From Palaemon carinicauda (lineage: Eukaryota; Arthropoda; Malacostraca; Decapoda; Palaemonidae), in NCBI RefSeq assembly GCF_036898095.1, contig NC_090739.1:104451386-104515385 (forward strand): 64,000 nt of DNA, given 5' to 3'. Position numbers and translations under genes: made by a program. Below are positions 14,920 to 26,193 of the stretch, piece by piece. The stretch's first letter is position 1; every line of letters starts with the position of its first letter. The notes under the pieces were generated by a model. It was not told where the DNA came from. It worked only from the letters and a program-made list of their open reading frames with translations, and ran no database searches.

Positions 14920-15224
14920 GTATCATTGTGTGATCTGCGTGTTTATAAGGGGATTTGAACGTGTGCTTTCTTTATCGGGGTGTTGTCCGTGCATTTTTTT
15001 GCTTGAATAAAAATAGTCTGGAAAAAGTCAGAAAAGTAGTTCACGGTATTTCTTCCATCTTTTCGTAAAACCAACTGATTAAATATGCATGCACTTAATA
15101 TACATATTATTCAATATATATATATCATGGTATTCAAACGAAATATATGATCAAATCAAGATATAAATAAAGATTCCACGTTCCAATATTCTGCCATATG
15201 TATTGTTCCGCACTCCGCAGTCTG

Positions 15225-15440
15225 GTCACTGGCAGGGTTGCCAGGTTGGCCTTTTTCAGGCCAAAAGCCTCAAATTTGGCCTTTGCAAAATTGGTTGGCC
15301 TTTAGCAATATCATGAACAAAGGGTGCCCTTAAATGCTATATTTTTTGGCCTTTTTTTTACCAATGAGTTGGCCTTTTAAAGCTGTAGTTGATTAGAAAT
15401 CGACCTTTTCTCATTTGGAAAACCTGGCAACACTGGTCAC
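15225..15440. repeat. ttggccttt-rich dispersed repeat
   Basis: The motif ttggccttt or a close variant occurs about six times (for example near 15255, 15277, 15292, 15347 and 15370), set between gcagggttgccaggttgg and aacctggcaacactggtcac, which are partly inverted. This looks like a small non-autonomous repeat. No coding frame. Confidence 0.5.
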
Positions 15441-15734
15441 TGGTGTTGTGTAATTTCATTACCGGACGTGGTTGTTGATCGGCGGCTGAATAAAACTGAC
15501 ATTTCATTTTTACGACAGTTTAGGTGATTGAACGTTACGCAATTATCCAAAGGTTGGTATTATTGAATTAGATACCAGGTCCGGTGTAATAAAGTGTCTT
15601 AGGAGTTATTTTCAAATATGAAATGGATAGCTGTGTAGTTTTGTGATGATGGTAGGCCTTCTCCGTATTTCACCAATGGCATAACTTCATAGGTCCAAAT
15701 GCCATTTGCTGTGCAAGTCCAAGTTAAACGTATA

Positions 15735-16395
15735 ATGAGTCTTACTCTTGGGTGTATGAATGATAGCGGCCACATGTATGTATGATGACAGCTGACTAAG
15801 ACTTCAGCAGTGTATGAGGGTTAAGGGGGGGGGCCTCTTTCCCCCCCCCTCCCCCCTGTTAGGTAAGTAGGTAAGGACACGGCTTGTTAGGTTAGGGGGG
15901 AAGTTTAGTTTAATTGGTGTCCATATTTTATGCTCGCTTGAAGAACTGGCCACTGATATTCAAAGCCTCTGTTACTTTTAATGTTATTATTTAACAACAC
16001 AGGAGTCTTTACCAATAAAGAAATGGGAATTTATATTGAAAACTTCAGTTTTCCTTCGAAAATGACCTCTACATGTCGCGAAATAATAATGGTATACCAT
16101 ATGGTGACTACCCATTGTGAACTGGGGATTTCAAGGTTGAAGAAATTACTGAGGAATCTATAAATAATAGTAAGGGAGCCTTTGTATATCAGTGGCCAGT
16201 TCCTCATGCGTTGATTTAAAATGGACCTCAACTTTCCCCCCTAACCTAACCTACAAGCCGTGTCCTTACCTACATACCTAATGGGGTGCTAACGCCCCCT
16301 GCGACTCCCCTCACACTGCCGCATTCTAAGTTATCCATAATAATACATACAAGTGGCCGTTATCTTACATACACCACATAGTAAGACTAACTTAC
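15735..16395. mobile_element. Fold-back (MITE-like) palindrome
   Basis: Nested inverted words mark the arms. gtaaggacacggcttgt near 15869 pairs with acaagccgtgtccttac near 16252, aactggccactgatat pairs with atatcagtggccagtt, gatagcggccac pairs with gtggccgttatc, and aggttaggggggaagt pairs with actttcccccctaacct. The arms are about 200 bp around a ~260-bp centre. No transposase is present. Target duplication not resolved. Confidence 0.7.
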
Positions 16396-17689
16396 TCTTT
16401 TCTATACATTATTCTCTGCAATACAATAAATCCACAAAAATTAACAAAGCATTTGCATGTTTCTACATTCGCTTGTATCCGCGAGTGTGAGGGAAGCTGT
16501 TAGGTTCAATTATAGAATGGTGCAATATTTTGAATATCATATACTGCTGACGGAAACCTCTAATAACAAAGTAACAGGCTTAATAAAAATACTAATTTTC
16601 CTCCTTTTGTCAAAGCCCATCATAGTCTCCTTCCACCTGGTAATTTACAAAAACCCTGGTAACGGGTGCTTGTGTCATAAGTTACTTATTTGAACAGCAT
16701 CAAAGGACTAGCCTATATGTTTTAAACCTCTTTGTTATTCGTTTTCAATTTGGAATATGCAATATTATCATAGTTCTTACTTTATTGATCATGTTAATAA
16801 TTAAAGGTTTCGGTAGAAACGTGTGTTTGATATATTTAGGCTGATCACTGGAAATGAAAGCCAAGACCATGCTCAAACAGATACTAGAGCATGAGGCTAC
16901 AACTCTCCCTTTAAGTGTGTTATCACCTCTTTGTTTGTATAATTATTAATGCCAAAATAACATCCGACGGGACTAACTCGCATAGCGAAACATTGTCCAC
17001 ATGTCAGAACATAGGAGCAGTGAGGTAATGTTTATTCGCGAGCAAAACGAGCATACAGCAAAACAAATCTAAATCATTAGCTTAATTAAGTAACGAGGTA
17101 TTTGTAATATGATGAACACCACTGTTATTAACTAGATGTACTCTACCAGGGCACTATAATATGGACAAATACATAGAAAATGGGATGGAAAACACCGTTT
17201 TCTGTGTCCGGAAGTTATGGCAAACCGAATCTCAGGTGTTTTGACATGATTTCATTACTGTTAATCAGTTGTGATTATACTTGTAGTAGTCTTTTTATTA
17301 CGAAGACTTTTTGATGATGATGACTGGCGGAAACAAAATTTTAGGAAAGTTGATTTGAATATCAACACAATTAGACAAGTTCATTATATTTAAAGGTGTT
17401 TCGAAGGTAATTAATAACGATACCTAGTACAAAGCCATAGCTTTTCATGTATGGTAGTCTACCCCTCATAACTCAAAAACTATGGATTTCCGCCAGGAAT
17501 CGTTATAAAAAAATGCTAAAAAACCTACATAATGCAATATAAACTGGTCTTATTTTCTGTCAACCATTTATTGCACCATTCTATAATTATACCAGCCATT
17601 ATTTGCAATTTACTTTTAGAACTCCATTGTAGTTAGTGTTGCTCCATGTAAATGAAATAAGGTAGGGCGTTATTTGTAATTTACTTCGT
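16396..17689. other. Intergenic DNA, no gene recognised
   Basis: A 78-codon frame at 16457-16693 has no recognisable motif and atypical composition. I see no repeat structure or RNA gene. Confidence 0.5.
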
Positions 17690-17850
17690 TTTTTGTGACC
17701 TGGGAAGGGCAGTGGGGGGTGCTGGCTGCTGGCCAGGTCTGTTACCTAGGGAATGGGGGGGATTAACCCCCCAGCTAGGTCTGAGACCTGGGAATGGGGG
17801 CTTGGGGGCCCATAGTCCTTGGCTAGGTCTGTGACCTGGGAACTACTAGT
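17690..17850. repeat. GC-rich minisatellite (gacctgggaa)
   Basis: gacctgggaa or a close variant appears four times between 17697 and 17840, alternating with ggctaggtctgt-type words, period roughly 50-60 bp. The same words reappear at about 18192 and 18226 and at 34827 and 34872, so this is part of the larger tandem repeat that flanks DIRS element A. Confidence 0.7.
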
Positions 17851-17899
17851 TTAGGTTAGGTTGGATACAATAGGTTATGTGGCCTTTTGAATGAGTCAA

Positions 17900-18558
17900 A
17901 ATTTATATTTTTATTCAAGAAAAACTATCTATATGGAAGAAACTTTTTCCTACAGCTAGTAGTGTATTTGCAATGGATTTACATTTATTTCAGTCGTAAA
18001 TAATCAAGTTTTTTCTTCTTTTCACCCACCCAAAGCCCCTGGTTCCAACCTATCTGTTGGGAAGGGAGGAAGAACGGCTCATTTCTGGCAGAATTAAAGG
18101 TCAAATTCGATGAAAGCACACTATTTACTGTAGGATAAGCTTTTTTCCTATTAAAAATCTTGTTCCATGTTAAACTGTTAATTTCACTAGTTTGTCACCT
18201 GGGAAGGTGGTCCAGGGGCTTCCCCCTTTCCAGGTTTGTGACATGGGAAGGAGGGTCTCGAAATCTCGAAATTTATATTTTTATTCAGGAAAAAGTAATT
18301 TAGGAAACTTTCCTTATGGGGCCAACTTTTTCTTACAGATAATTGTGTGTGCAATGAATTTGACCGTTATTCCAGTAGTAAATATCATGTTTTTCCTCTT
18401 TCCCCTACCCAAAGCCCCCAGTTTCTGCCTGTGTATGTTGGGAAGAGGGGAGAACTGCCTATTTGTGGCGGAAATAAGGGTCAAATTTGCTGAAAGCACA
18501 ATATTTACTGTAGGAAAAGTTTTTTCTGTTAGGAATCTTGTCCTATACTAAGCTATAA
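17900..18558. repeat. ~361-bp tandem repeat, two units
   Basis: atttatatttttattca begins near 17909 and again near 18270. The words gaaagcacaatatttactg (or a close variant), tgttgggaag and actagtttgt follow at matching offsets. The next unit is interrupted by element A and resumes at 34814 (actagtttgtgacctggg). This gives an internal empty-site reference for that insertion. Confidence 0.8.
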
Positions 18559-18760
18559 TTGTTCCGTAACTGAAATACAAACCACGCTATTTACATAGGG
18601 TAATTACTTAGGCGTAGCTGAAATGACGAGCCATTAGAATTTTAACGAGGGTTTACTACCCCACCGCTAGTTAGCGCTGGGTAGGGAGGGGTAGCTTGCT
18701 AAACCCCCCACCCCACACACACACACACACATACACACACACACACACACACGATTGAAT
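18559..18760 (+). repeat. Element A left inverted terminal repeat
   Basis: Contains aaatacaaaccacgctattt, ggcgtagctgaaatgacg and a GC-rich hairpin around 18670-18705, followed by an (AC)n run at 18715-18751. It is the inverse of the repeat at 34561-34813. Confidence 0.85.
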
Positions 18761-18892
18761 ACTGTACTTCACTTTGCTTTTGGCTCGGGTGATGAACAGA
18801 CGTGTCTGCTCTCACCCTCTCTTGACTGCCATTAATCTGTTTTTGCTTTCTCTTTTTCTACAGTGTGTGAAGTTGGCCTCTATTAATTAATA

Positions 18893-19540
18893 ATGCGTAC
18901 GTGTCCTGGATTACCTGGCCGCCCTTGTGGGACTTTTATGTCGGTGGTCGACACTGATCCCCACACCTTGTGTCCTCATTGTAGGGGCCAATGGTGTGAT
19001 AGTGGTAATGTATGTATTGAGTGTGGGGAGTGGTCTACCTACCAGGGGGAAAGGTTTGCCCGGCGCCGGAAGAAAAAGTCCAAAAGGGATATTTCTCTTT
19101 CAAAGGCTTCTTTGAAGAGAGAAAATTCCAAGGCTGCTTCTTCCGTAGCCCATTCTTCCTCCGAAGCTCCCACTCGATTAGTCTCTTCTGAGAGGCCGGC
19201 GAGTGGTAGCGTAGGCCGTAGTTCTGTTGACCGATCCCGGGGTGCGAGAGAGGTAGTTGCCTCCCTTAGTGAGGCAGCTGCCCCTCCTCCCCCTGAGGAG
19301 GATATTAATATTGATTTGTCCATTAATAACAATGATTTGTTACAGCTTTGGGTTTCCTTGGGGCTTCAGGGTTCTTCCTCCAGGGATGCCCTGTTTGACA
19401 TGATCAAGCTGGGTGCAGCTGTCAAGCAATCGCCGACGATAGCAGACATAAGTCTATTGTTTACGTTGTTGTAACGGAGGCATCCGGTGTGTCTGATCAA
19501 ACTCCTGCTCCTGTTGTTGCTGAGGTAGCTGAAGGCTTAG
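18893..19540 (+). pseudogene. gag: Gag N-terminal part, element A (cut by B)
   Basis: Starts at ATG 18893, about 330 bp inside the element. The first 44 residues carry seven Cys in the pattern C-x7-C-x14-C-x2-C-x4-C-x5-C-x2-C, including TLCPHCRGQWC. This is probably a metal-binding module, and it is followed by a basic RRRKKKSKR stretch. A second conserved block (LLQLWVSLGLQGSS, then ALFDMIKLG) comes near residues 150-172. The frame ends at a stop at 19474. Comparison with B shows a small frameshift there, with the gag text continuing in another frame to 19540, where B is inserted. The rest of this gene is at 27893-31133. Confidence 0.85.
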
Positions 19541-19730
19541 TTATTCCGTAACCGAAATACAAACCACGCTATTTACATAGGGTTTACTTTCGGCGTAGCT
19601 GAAGTGACGAGCCATTAGATTTTAACGAGGGTTAAACTACCCCCGCGGTAGTTAGCACGGGGGTAGGGGAGGGGTAGCTAGCTACCCCTCCCCCCTCCAA
19701 ACACCGGTGAGCTGCCTCACTTCACTTTTG
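19541..19730 (+). repeat. Element B left inverted terminal repeat
   Basis: Begins attccgtaaccgaaatac. It holds cgtagctgaagtgacgagcc and a GC-rich snapback made of agctagctacccctccccc-type words. It pairs with 27641-27892. Confidence 0.88.
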
Positions 19731-21118
19731 GCTCGGACGATGTACAGATGTTTCTGTTGACATCCTTAATTTGTTTGCTTTTTCTTCCAGTCTGTGTTTG
19801 TTTGAAGTTGGCCTCTAACCTTTGCTTTCCACCATGCGGAAATGCCCTGGACTTCCTGATCGCCCCTGTAGAACTTTTATGTCGGCGATCGAGACAGACC
19901 CTCACACCCTTTGCCCGCAGTGTCAAGGTCAACGGTGTAGTAGTGATAATCTGTGTATGGAATGTCGGGAGGGGCCTACCTCCCAGTGGGAGAGGTTTGC
20001 GCGGCGGCGTAAGAAGAGTTCTAAGAGAGACCGTTCTTCCCCCCAGGGGAAGGAAGGCTCCAAGGACTCTTCTTCCGTTGCCCGAAGCTCCCATTCGTTC
20101 GGTCTCTCATGAGAGGCCGCCGAGTGGTAGCGTAGGCCCTTCTTTTGTTTCCCAGATTCGGTGTGTGGGAGAGGGCGTTGCCTCCCAAAGCGAGGCAGCT
20201 CCTCCTCCGGGGGAGGATATTATTGATTTTGTAGATTACGATCAAACTGTGTCTAATGATGATCTTTTCCAGCTTTGGGCTTCCTTGGGGCTTAAGGGCT
20301 TGCCCTCCAAGGAAGCCCTGTTTGATCTGATCCAGTTGGGGGGCAGCTGTCCAACAGTCGCCGGTAATACCAGAGGTAGATCCCCTGGCTATTGACGACG
20401 TTGTTGTGACAGAGGCGTCTGACGGGTTGGGTCAAACCCTTGCTGTTACTGTTGCTGCTGAAGGCCCAGGTTCCCCCTCCGAACATCCTTCGAGGGTGAA
20501 GGTGGGTCCAACGGTCTCTCCTGCGAGTGTTGCTCCCCCTCGGGGGAGTGCACTAACAGAGACTCCTCTTCGGAGGACCGACGATGCTGATACCCTGCCA
20601 CGAGGTCGTCTTCGCCGTAAGGCTCGCCCTCCTCTTCGTCGCCGAGGCCTTCCTTCTCCTTACAAGGGAGTCAAGAGGCGCGTCCTGTTCGGGTCGTCAT
20701 CCTCGTCGTCCCCTGTGAAGGACTCTTCTCGTCGGGAGCAGACCTTAGCAGTAACTCCTCTGGACCTCTCTGCTGATTGTTCGCGATCTCCTGTGCCTGC
20801 CAGATCTTCCTTGCCTACGCAAGCACCGGTCCCTTCGGGGCAGAAGGACCTCTCTCACAATGTGGGTGAGGCCCTTCCGCGCCAGGTTTCACCTGTGCGC
20901 CCTTCAGTAGCGTGCAAGCGCCACCGCTCTCCTGATCGCCAGCGCCCGCCTGCTCGTCAGCGCTCTCCTGCCGTAGAGTCTCCCGACTCTCCTCGCCAGT
21001 GATCTCCTGCTCGCCGGCGCGCTCCTGTTCGCCAGCGCTCTCCTGCTCATCAGCGCCCTGCGCGTAAGCGCTCTACGGCAGATGAATCGTCAGACTCTTC
21101 TCGCCATCGCTCTCCTGA

Positions 21119-21200
21119 CCGCCAGCGCTCTCCTGATCGCCAGCGCTCTCCTGATCGCCAGCGCTCTCTTGATCGCCAGCGCTCTCTTGATCGTCAACGC
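21119..21200 (+). repeat. 18-bp minisatellite in gag (RQRSPD)
   Basis: Unit cgccagcgctctcctgat repeated about four times in tandem and then decaying. It is 18 bp, so the frame is kept, and it encodes a hexapeptide RQRSPD. Confidence 0.85.
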
Positions 21201-21686
21201 GCCCCTGTTCGCCAGCGCTCTCCTGCTCGTCAGCGCGCTCCTGCATGCACGCGCACTTCAGCCCCTGCTTCGCGTCCTGTGCGTCAACAGTCTCCTGAGC
21301 GCCGTCAAACTCCGGCGCATCAGCGCACTACGGCACGCCCGGTTCCTGATGCGCGCCCAGCGCGCCAACGTTCGACCGCGCTCCCACGATCTTCGGCTTT
21401 GGGCGCAGGCAAGGACATTGTTCCTTTGCCTCGTCAGCGTTCCCTACGCGTCGACCACCGCCTGCGCTCCAGTCTCCAGCGCGCACTAAAGTGCATGCAC
21501 GCCCACGAGCCAGCTCCTGAGCCCGCCCACGAGACTTCACCTTCGAGACCTTCAGCCACGGCGCGCCATCCTACGCGTCAGCGATCTCCTACGCGCCAGC
21601 GTTCTCCTACGAGCCCGCGAGATCCTTCGCCTGCGCGCGAACGCTCACCAACGCGCCAACGCTTATGATTGCCACAGGGCTCCGAC

Positions 21687-21903
21687 TCGCCCACGCGCCA
21701 ACTCACCTGTGCGCGGTCGGTCGCCCACGCGCCAACTCACCTGTGCGCGGTCGGTCGCCCACGCGCCAACTCACCTGTGCGCGGCCGGTCGCCCACGCGC
21801 CAACTCACCTGTGCGCGGTCGGTCGCCCACGCGCCAACTCACCTGTGCGCGGTCGGTCGCCCACGCGCCAACTCACCTGTGCGCGGTCGGTCGCCCACGC
21901 GTT
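21687..21903 (+). repeat. 34-bp frame-rotating minisatellite in gag
   Basis: Six and a half near-identical units starting at 21687, 21721, 21755, 21789, 21823, 21857 and 21891, each built from tcgcccacgcgccaactcac plus ctgtgcgcggtcgg. Because 34 is not a multiple of three, each unit moves the frame by one. All three plus frames stay open and encode the same 34-residue cycle. Confidence 0.92.
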
Positions 21904-22179
21904 CCACGTGTCATCGATCATCAACGCGCCGTCGTTCGCCAGCACGCCATCACTCGCCAACGCGCCAACGCACCAACGCTCGCCAGCACGCCATCACTCG
22001 CCAACGCGCCATCGCTCGCCAGTGCGCTTGATCTCGCCTAGGCTACATCGTTCGCCTACGTGCCATCATTCTCCTGATCGCCAGCGATCACCCAGGCACT
22101 CGCGCTCACCTGTGCATTCACGCACACCCTCGCCTGCGCGCCCACGCGCCCTCATCTCCACGCGCCCAGGCGCCTGCGC

Positions 22180-22326
22180 GCCAACGGTCGCCCGCGCGCC
22201 AACGGTCGCCCGCGCGCCAACGGTCGCCCGCGCGCCAACGGTCGCCCGCGCGCCAACGGTCGCCCGTGCGCCAACGGTCGCCCGTGCGCCAACGGTCGCC
22301 CGCGCGCCAACGGTCGCCCGCGCGAT
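22180..22326 (+). repeat. 18-bp minisatellite in gag
   Basis: Unit aacggtcgcccgcgcgcc repeated about eight times (some units read cccgtgcgcc). Frame-preserving. Confidence 0.9.
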
Positions 22327-24119
22327 TCTGCCATCGCGCGAGCGCCAGCTCGACCCGGTAATTCTGCCACCGCGCGAACCAGCGATCCTACTATTGCGCG
22401 ACCCCCAGCTCGATTCCCGCCGGGTTTCGCAGCGCGCCCAGCCTTGCGAGGCACCGGGGCCGCGTACTTCCAGATTGTCCTCGCGATCACCATTGCGGAA
22501 GCGCCGAGCACGCGCCCAGGAGCAGGAAGAGTCATCGGAGAGGTCCGGACAACATTCTTCTTCCCTTTCTTCTTTTCAGGCAGGCCCTGTAGTATCCACT
22601 CAGAAGGATCAACCGATCCCCTTCCCTCCAGCGGGGGTCGCTGACACTGCGTCAGTCACCCGCCAGCCTTGGTTCGGTTCCCTGATGAAAGCGGTGGTGC
22701 AGGCTATGAAGCCAGCCCTCGCTGATCTGGGACTGAAACCAAAGGATCCCTCGCCCCCACTGAAGAGAAGGAGAGGAGTGGATTTCGCGGTGACTTCTCC
22801 CAGGGTTAAGCTGGCTCCCAAGAGGTCCGTCGGGAAGGCCCCTTCCCCCTCGCAGACATTTTCTCCTCCTGTGGACGAACCTTTCCCATCCTCGGGAGAA
22901 TCCAGCTAGGTGAGACACTCTCCCACGGCACCAATTGGGAGGAACCCCACCTCAAGGAAGAGAAACGTCTCGCGTAGGAGGGACCTTCCAGACCACTTTG
23001 CTGGAGTCCTGTATCCCTCCCAGGAGGGAGCCCAAGGACTCCAAGACGTTACTCAAATCATCGTTGAGGTTTCGTCCCGAGCCAGCCCTTCCCCAGGAGA
23101 ACATCCGCGTGTCCCCCCATGAAGAGCCAATGGGGATAGAAGACTTAGCGCAGCGCGAATCGGAGCACGCCTTCTGGCAGGTCCTTGGACTAATGAGGCA
23201 ACTCAATAGTTTCAAGGATCCCGAGACCGCCCCTCGCGAAGGCAAGGATACGGTCCTGGACCAGGTTTATGGCATTCAGAAGCCCCCCAAGACCAGTGCA
23301 TCCCTGCCCTGGTCCCAAGGGGTGAAGAGCGCCAGGGACAAGGTCGAGGGCCAGTTTTCCGAGCTTGCTTGCTTCCAGTCGTTCTTCTGCCGGGAACAAG
23401 CTCCTCCCACCTCCTCGCGTGCAGCAGAGGAGGTACTTCGAGATCATGGAGGAGCCTTGTTTAGCTCTTCCCCTGCACCACTCCTTGGAAGAGCTCACCA
23501 GGGGTGTCTCTGTAGAGAAACTCAACGCCCGGCAGGTGACATTCACAGCGTCGGAGGTCCTGAGCCAGGAGAAGGTCGCGAAGTGTGCCATGCAGGCCAC
23601 TTCATGGCTGGATGTCTGGCTAGGGTCTCTGGGCATCCTATTGCACTCTGAGGACTTGTCCAAGGAGAGTAATAGGAAGACCCTGGAGATCTTCCTCCTC
23701 TCGGGAACGCGCTCTATCGAGTTTTTAGCTCACCAGGTCACTAACCTGTGGGCTAACTGGATTCTCAAGCGCCGTGACACGGTGACCGAGAGGTTCCACC
23801 CCAAGGTCCCCACTATGGATGTCAGCAAGCTCAGACACTCCTCCATCCTTGGAGGAAGCCTGTTTGAGCCCAAGGACGTAGAACGGACAGCTGAGAGGTG
23901 GAGGAAGACGAGTCAAGATTCGCTCCTCCAGAAGGCCCTTACATCTCCGCCCTACAAGCCTCCAGCTCCTCAACAACAACAGCAGCCTCGCAGGACACCG
24001 AAGAAGCTAAGACCAAGGTGTCTAAACCGCAGCCCTTTCCTGTCAAAGACAAGAAGGGCGCGAAGTCCTCCAGGGGAGGCAAAAATCCTAGAAGGAGCGG
24101 CCAATGCCGCAAGCGCTAA

Positions 24120-26193
24120 GATTGGCAATCCCCCTGCGTGTCCACCTGTAGGGGGATGCCTACGAAGTTGTGTACTCAGGTGGCAGCAACTCGTGGCCGA
24201 TTCCTGGACGACCTCTGTGGTCAGACAAGGATATCGCGTCCCGTTCATTTCATCTCAACCTCCCCTGACAGCGAATCCAGTGTCGTTGAGCTCCTATGCC
24301 ACGGGATCGGCAAAGGGGCTAGCCCTTCGGGCAGAAGTCGAGACCATGCTCAAGAAGGATGCTCTCCAGGAGGTCGTGGAGGGCTCCCCAGGCTTCTTCA
24401 GTCGACTCTTTCTTGTAAAGAAGGCATCTGGAGGCTGGAGACCTGTCATCGACCTCTCAGCCCTGAACAAGTTTGTCAAGCAAACTTCGTTCAGCATGGA
24501 GACAGCAGACACGGTCAGACTTGCAGTGAGACCGCAAGACTTCATGTGCACACTGGATTTGAAGGACGCGTACTTCCAGATCCCAATCCATACGTCTTCC
24601 AGGAAGTAGCTACGTTTCAGCCTAGACAACAAGATCTACCAGTTCAAGGTGCTGTGTTTCGGTCTCTCCACAGCACCTCAGGTGTTCACCAGAGTGTTCA
24701 CACTGATATCTTCGTGGGCGCACAGGAACGGCATCCGTCTCCTTCGTTATCTGGACGACTGGCTGATTCTGGCAGACTCGGAGTCGACCCTTCTTCGACA
24801 CCGAAACAGGCTTCTGGGAATTTGCCAAGATCTAGGGATCATGGTAAATCTCGAGAAGTCCTCTCTGCTCCCAACACAACGACTGGTATATCTAGGCATG
24901 ATGTTAGACACCGATATCCACAGAGCCTTTCCATCAGACGACAGGATAGCAAGGCTGAGGAGGGTTGCAAAGCCTTTCCTCAGTCGAGAAGATCTTCCAG
25001 CCCAATCATGGTTACGTCTTTTAGGTCACCTAGCCTCCTTGGCCCTTCTAGTTCCCAACGGCCGCCTCAGGATGAGATCCCTGCAGTGGCGACTCAAGTC
25101 CTGGTGGGATCAAGGCATCGATTCCCCGGACTTCCTGGTCTCGATAGGACCTGCGGAACAGACGGCCCTGCAGTGGTGGCTGACCGACAACAACCTTCGA
25201 AAGGGAGTGGATCTTCTCGTCCTTCCCCCGGATTTGATGCTGTTTTCGGACGCGTCAAAAGAAGGGTGGGGGGCCCACGTTCTGAACCAGAGGGCCTCAG
25301 GCCTATGGTCAGAATCAGAAAAGTACCTCCACATCAACCTGCTAGAGCTGAAGGCCGTTTCCCTGGCCCTTCAACAGTTCCAACAGACTCTGGCGGGCCA
25401 CTCTTTGGTGGTGATGAGCGACAACACCACAGTAGTGGCTTATATCAACAAGCAGGGAGGTACCTTTTCACAACAGCTATCCCATCTTGCAGTAGAGATA
25501 CTAAGATGGACCTAAGTCCACTCGATACGTCTATCAGCTCGCTTTATTCCTTGGAAAAGGAATGTGCTCGCTGACAATCTGAGCAGAGCTTCGCAGATAG
25601 TGAGTACCGAGTGGTCTTTGGATCCTCAGGTAGCCGACAAAGTCCTGACTTTATGGGGTTCCCCGACAGTGGACTTGTTCGCGACAGCCTTGAATTTCAA
25701 GTTGCCGCTGTACTGCTCCCCAGTCCCGGACCCCAAGGCACTCTGGCAAGATGCCTTCCAACAACGGTGGGACAACGTCGATGTCTACGCCTTCCCACCG
25801 TTCTGTGTGATGAGAAGGGTGCTCAACAAGACCAGACTATTGGTCAACCTGTCGATGAACTTAATAGCTCCGCTATGGCATCATGCAGAGTGGTTTCCGG
25901 ACCTTCTGCAGCCTCCGACGCAACCCCCGAGAGAGCTTCCCCCACGACACGAGCTACTCAGACAACCACATTGCAACATCTTCCACAAAGCCATAGCATC
26001 GCTTCGGCTTCACGCCTGGAGACTATCCAGCGTCTCCTCACTGAGAGAGGCTTTTCGCAACAAGTTGCAGAAAGGATGTCTCGACACCTGCGAAAGTCAT
26101 CCGCAGGGGTCTACCAGGCGAAGTGGAGAGTCTTCTGTGGTTGGTATTGTGGGAGGGGTATCTCTCCCCTCGATGCCTCTATTCCAGCAATAG
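24120..26193 (+). pseudogene. pol: RT-RNase H-methyltransferase-like, element B
   Basis: One reading frame broken only by in-frame stops at 24607-24609 (TAG, where sister copies have Tyr) and 25513-25515 (TAA, where they have Glu). Order: the RT palm with SLDLKDAYFQ-like text (TLDLKDAYFQIPIH) and the catalytic YLDD box near 24750; RNase H with LFSDASKEGWG near 25243, LLELKAV near 25342 and MSDNTTVVAYINKQGG near 25417; then a domain with VDLFATALNFKLP and YAFPPF. The last corresponds to the Dam-like methyltransferase module reported downstream of RNase H in DIRS elements. It ends at 26193, overlapping the recombinase frame. Confidence 0.88.

Larger units (their letters stand above)
19834..24119 (+). 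pseudogene. gag: Gag, element B, multiply broken
   Basis: ATG at 19834 follows ttccacc. The N-terminal Cys cluster (TLCPQCQGQRC, then CMEC) is intact. Frameshifts occur near 20085 (after SSVARSS) and near 20343, where an extra G lies in a run of G. After that the frame reads as a Pro/Arg/Ser-rich domain with RQRSPDRQRSPD-type repeats. In-frame stops occur at 21000-21002 (TGA) and 21666-21668, and an expanded 34-bp minisatellite scrambles the frame. The C-terminal conserved domain runs about 23540-23950 (WLDVWLGSLGILL, then FLAHQVTNLWAN), followed by a basic tail ending GQCRKR at 24119. A frameshift near 24000 fuses the gag and RT frames. The RS-like repeats resemble a nucleic-acid-binding Gag linker (inference). 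Confidence 0.82.

Noticed and set aside
18192..18551. 119-codon frame as a host exon
   Set aside because: It spans the ~361-bp tandem repeat and is not open in the sister unit.
21687..22326. Possible CRISPR-like array (regular repeats)
   Set aside because: Units are directly adjacent with no spacers, lie in a DIRS gag, and the genome is eukaryotic. They are minisatellites.
22152..22535. Arg/Gly-rich minus-strand frame of 127 codons, and similar antisense frames in 20021-20245, 28853-29089 and 49582-49994
   Set aside because: Antisense shadows of GC-rich repeats that stay open because the repeat lacks stop codons on both strands.
24138..25574. 478-codon frame parallel to the RT of B, and similar frames at 31152-32087, 42743-44000 and 52193-53341
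   Set aside because: Out-of-frame shadows of the RT gene. They share no motif beyond frame-shifted RT text. The 42743-44740 frame is real only from about 44000, as the recombinase.
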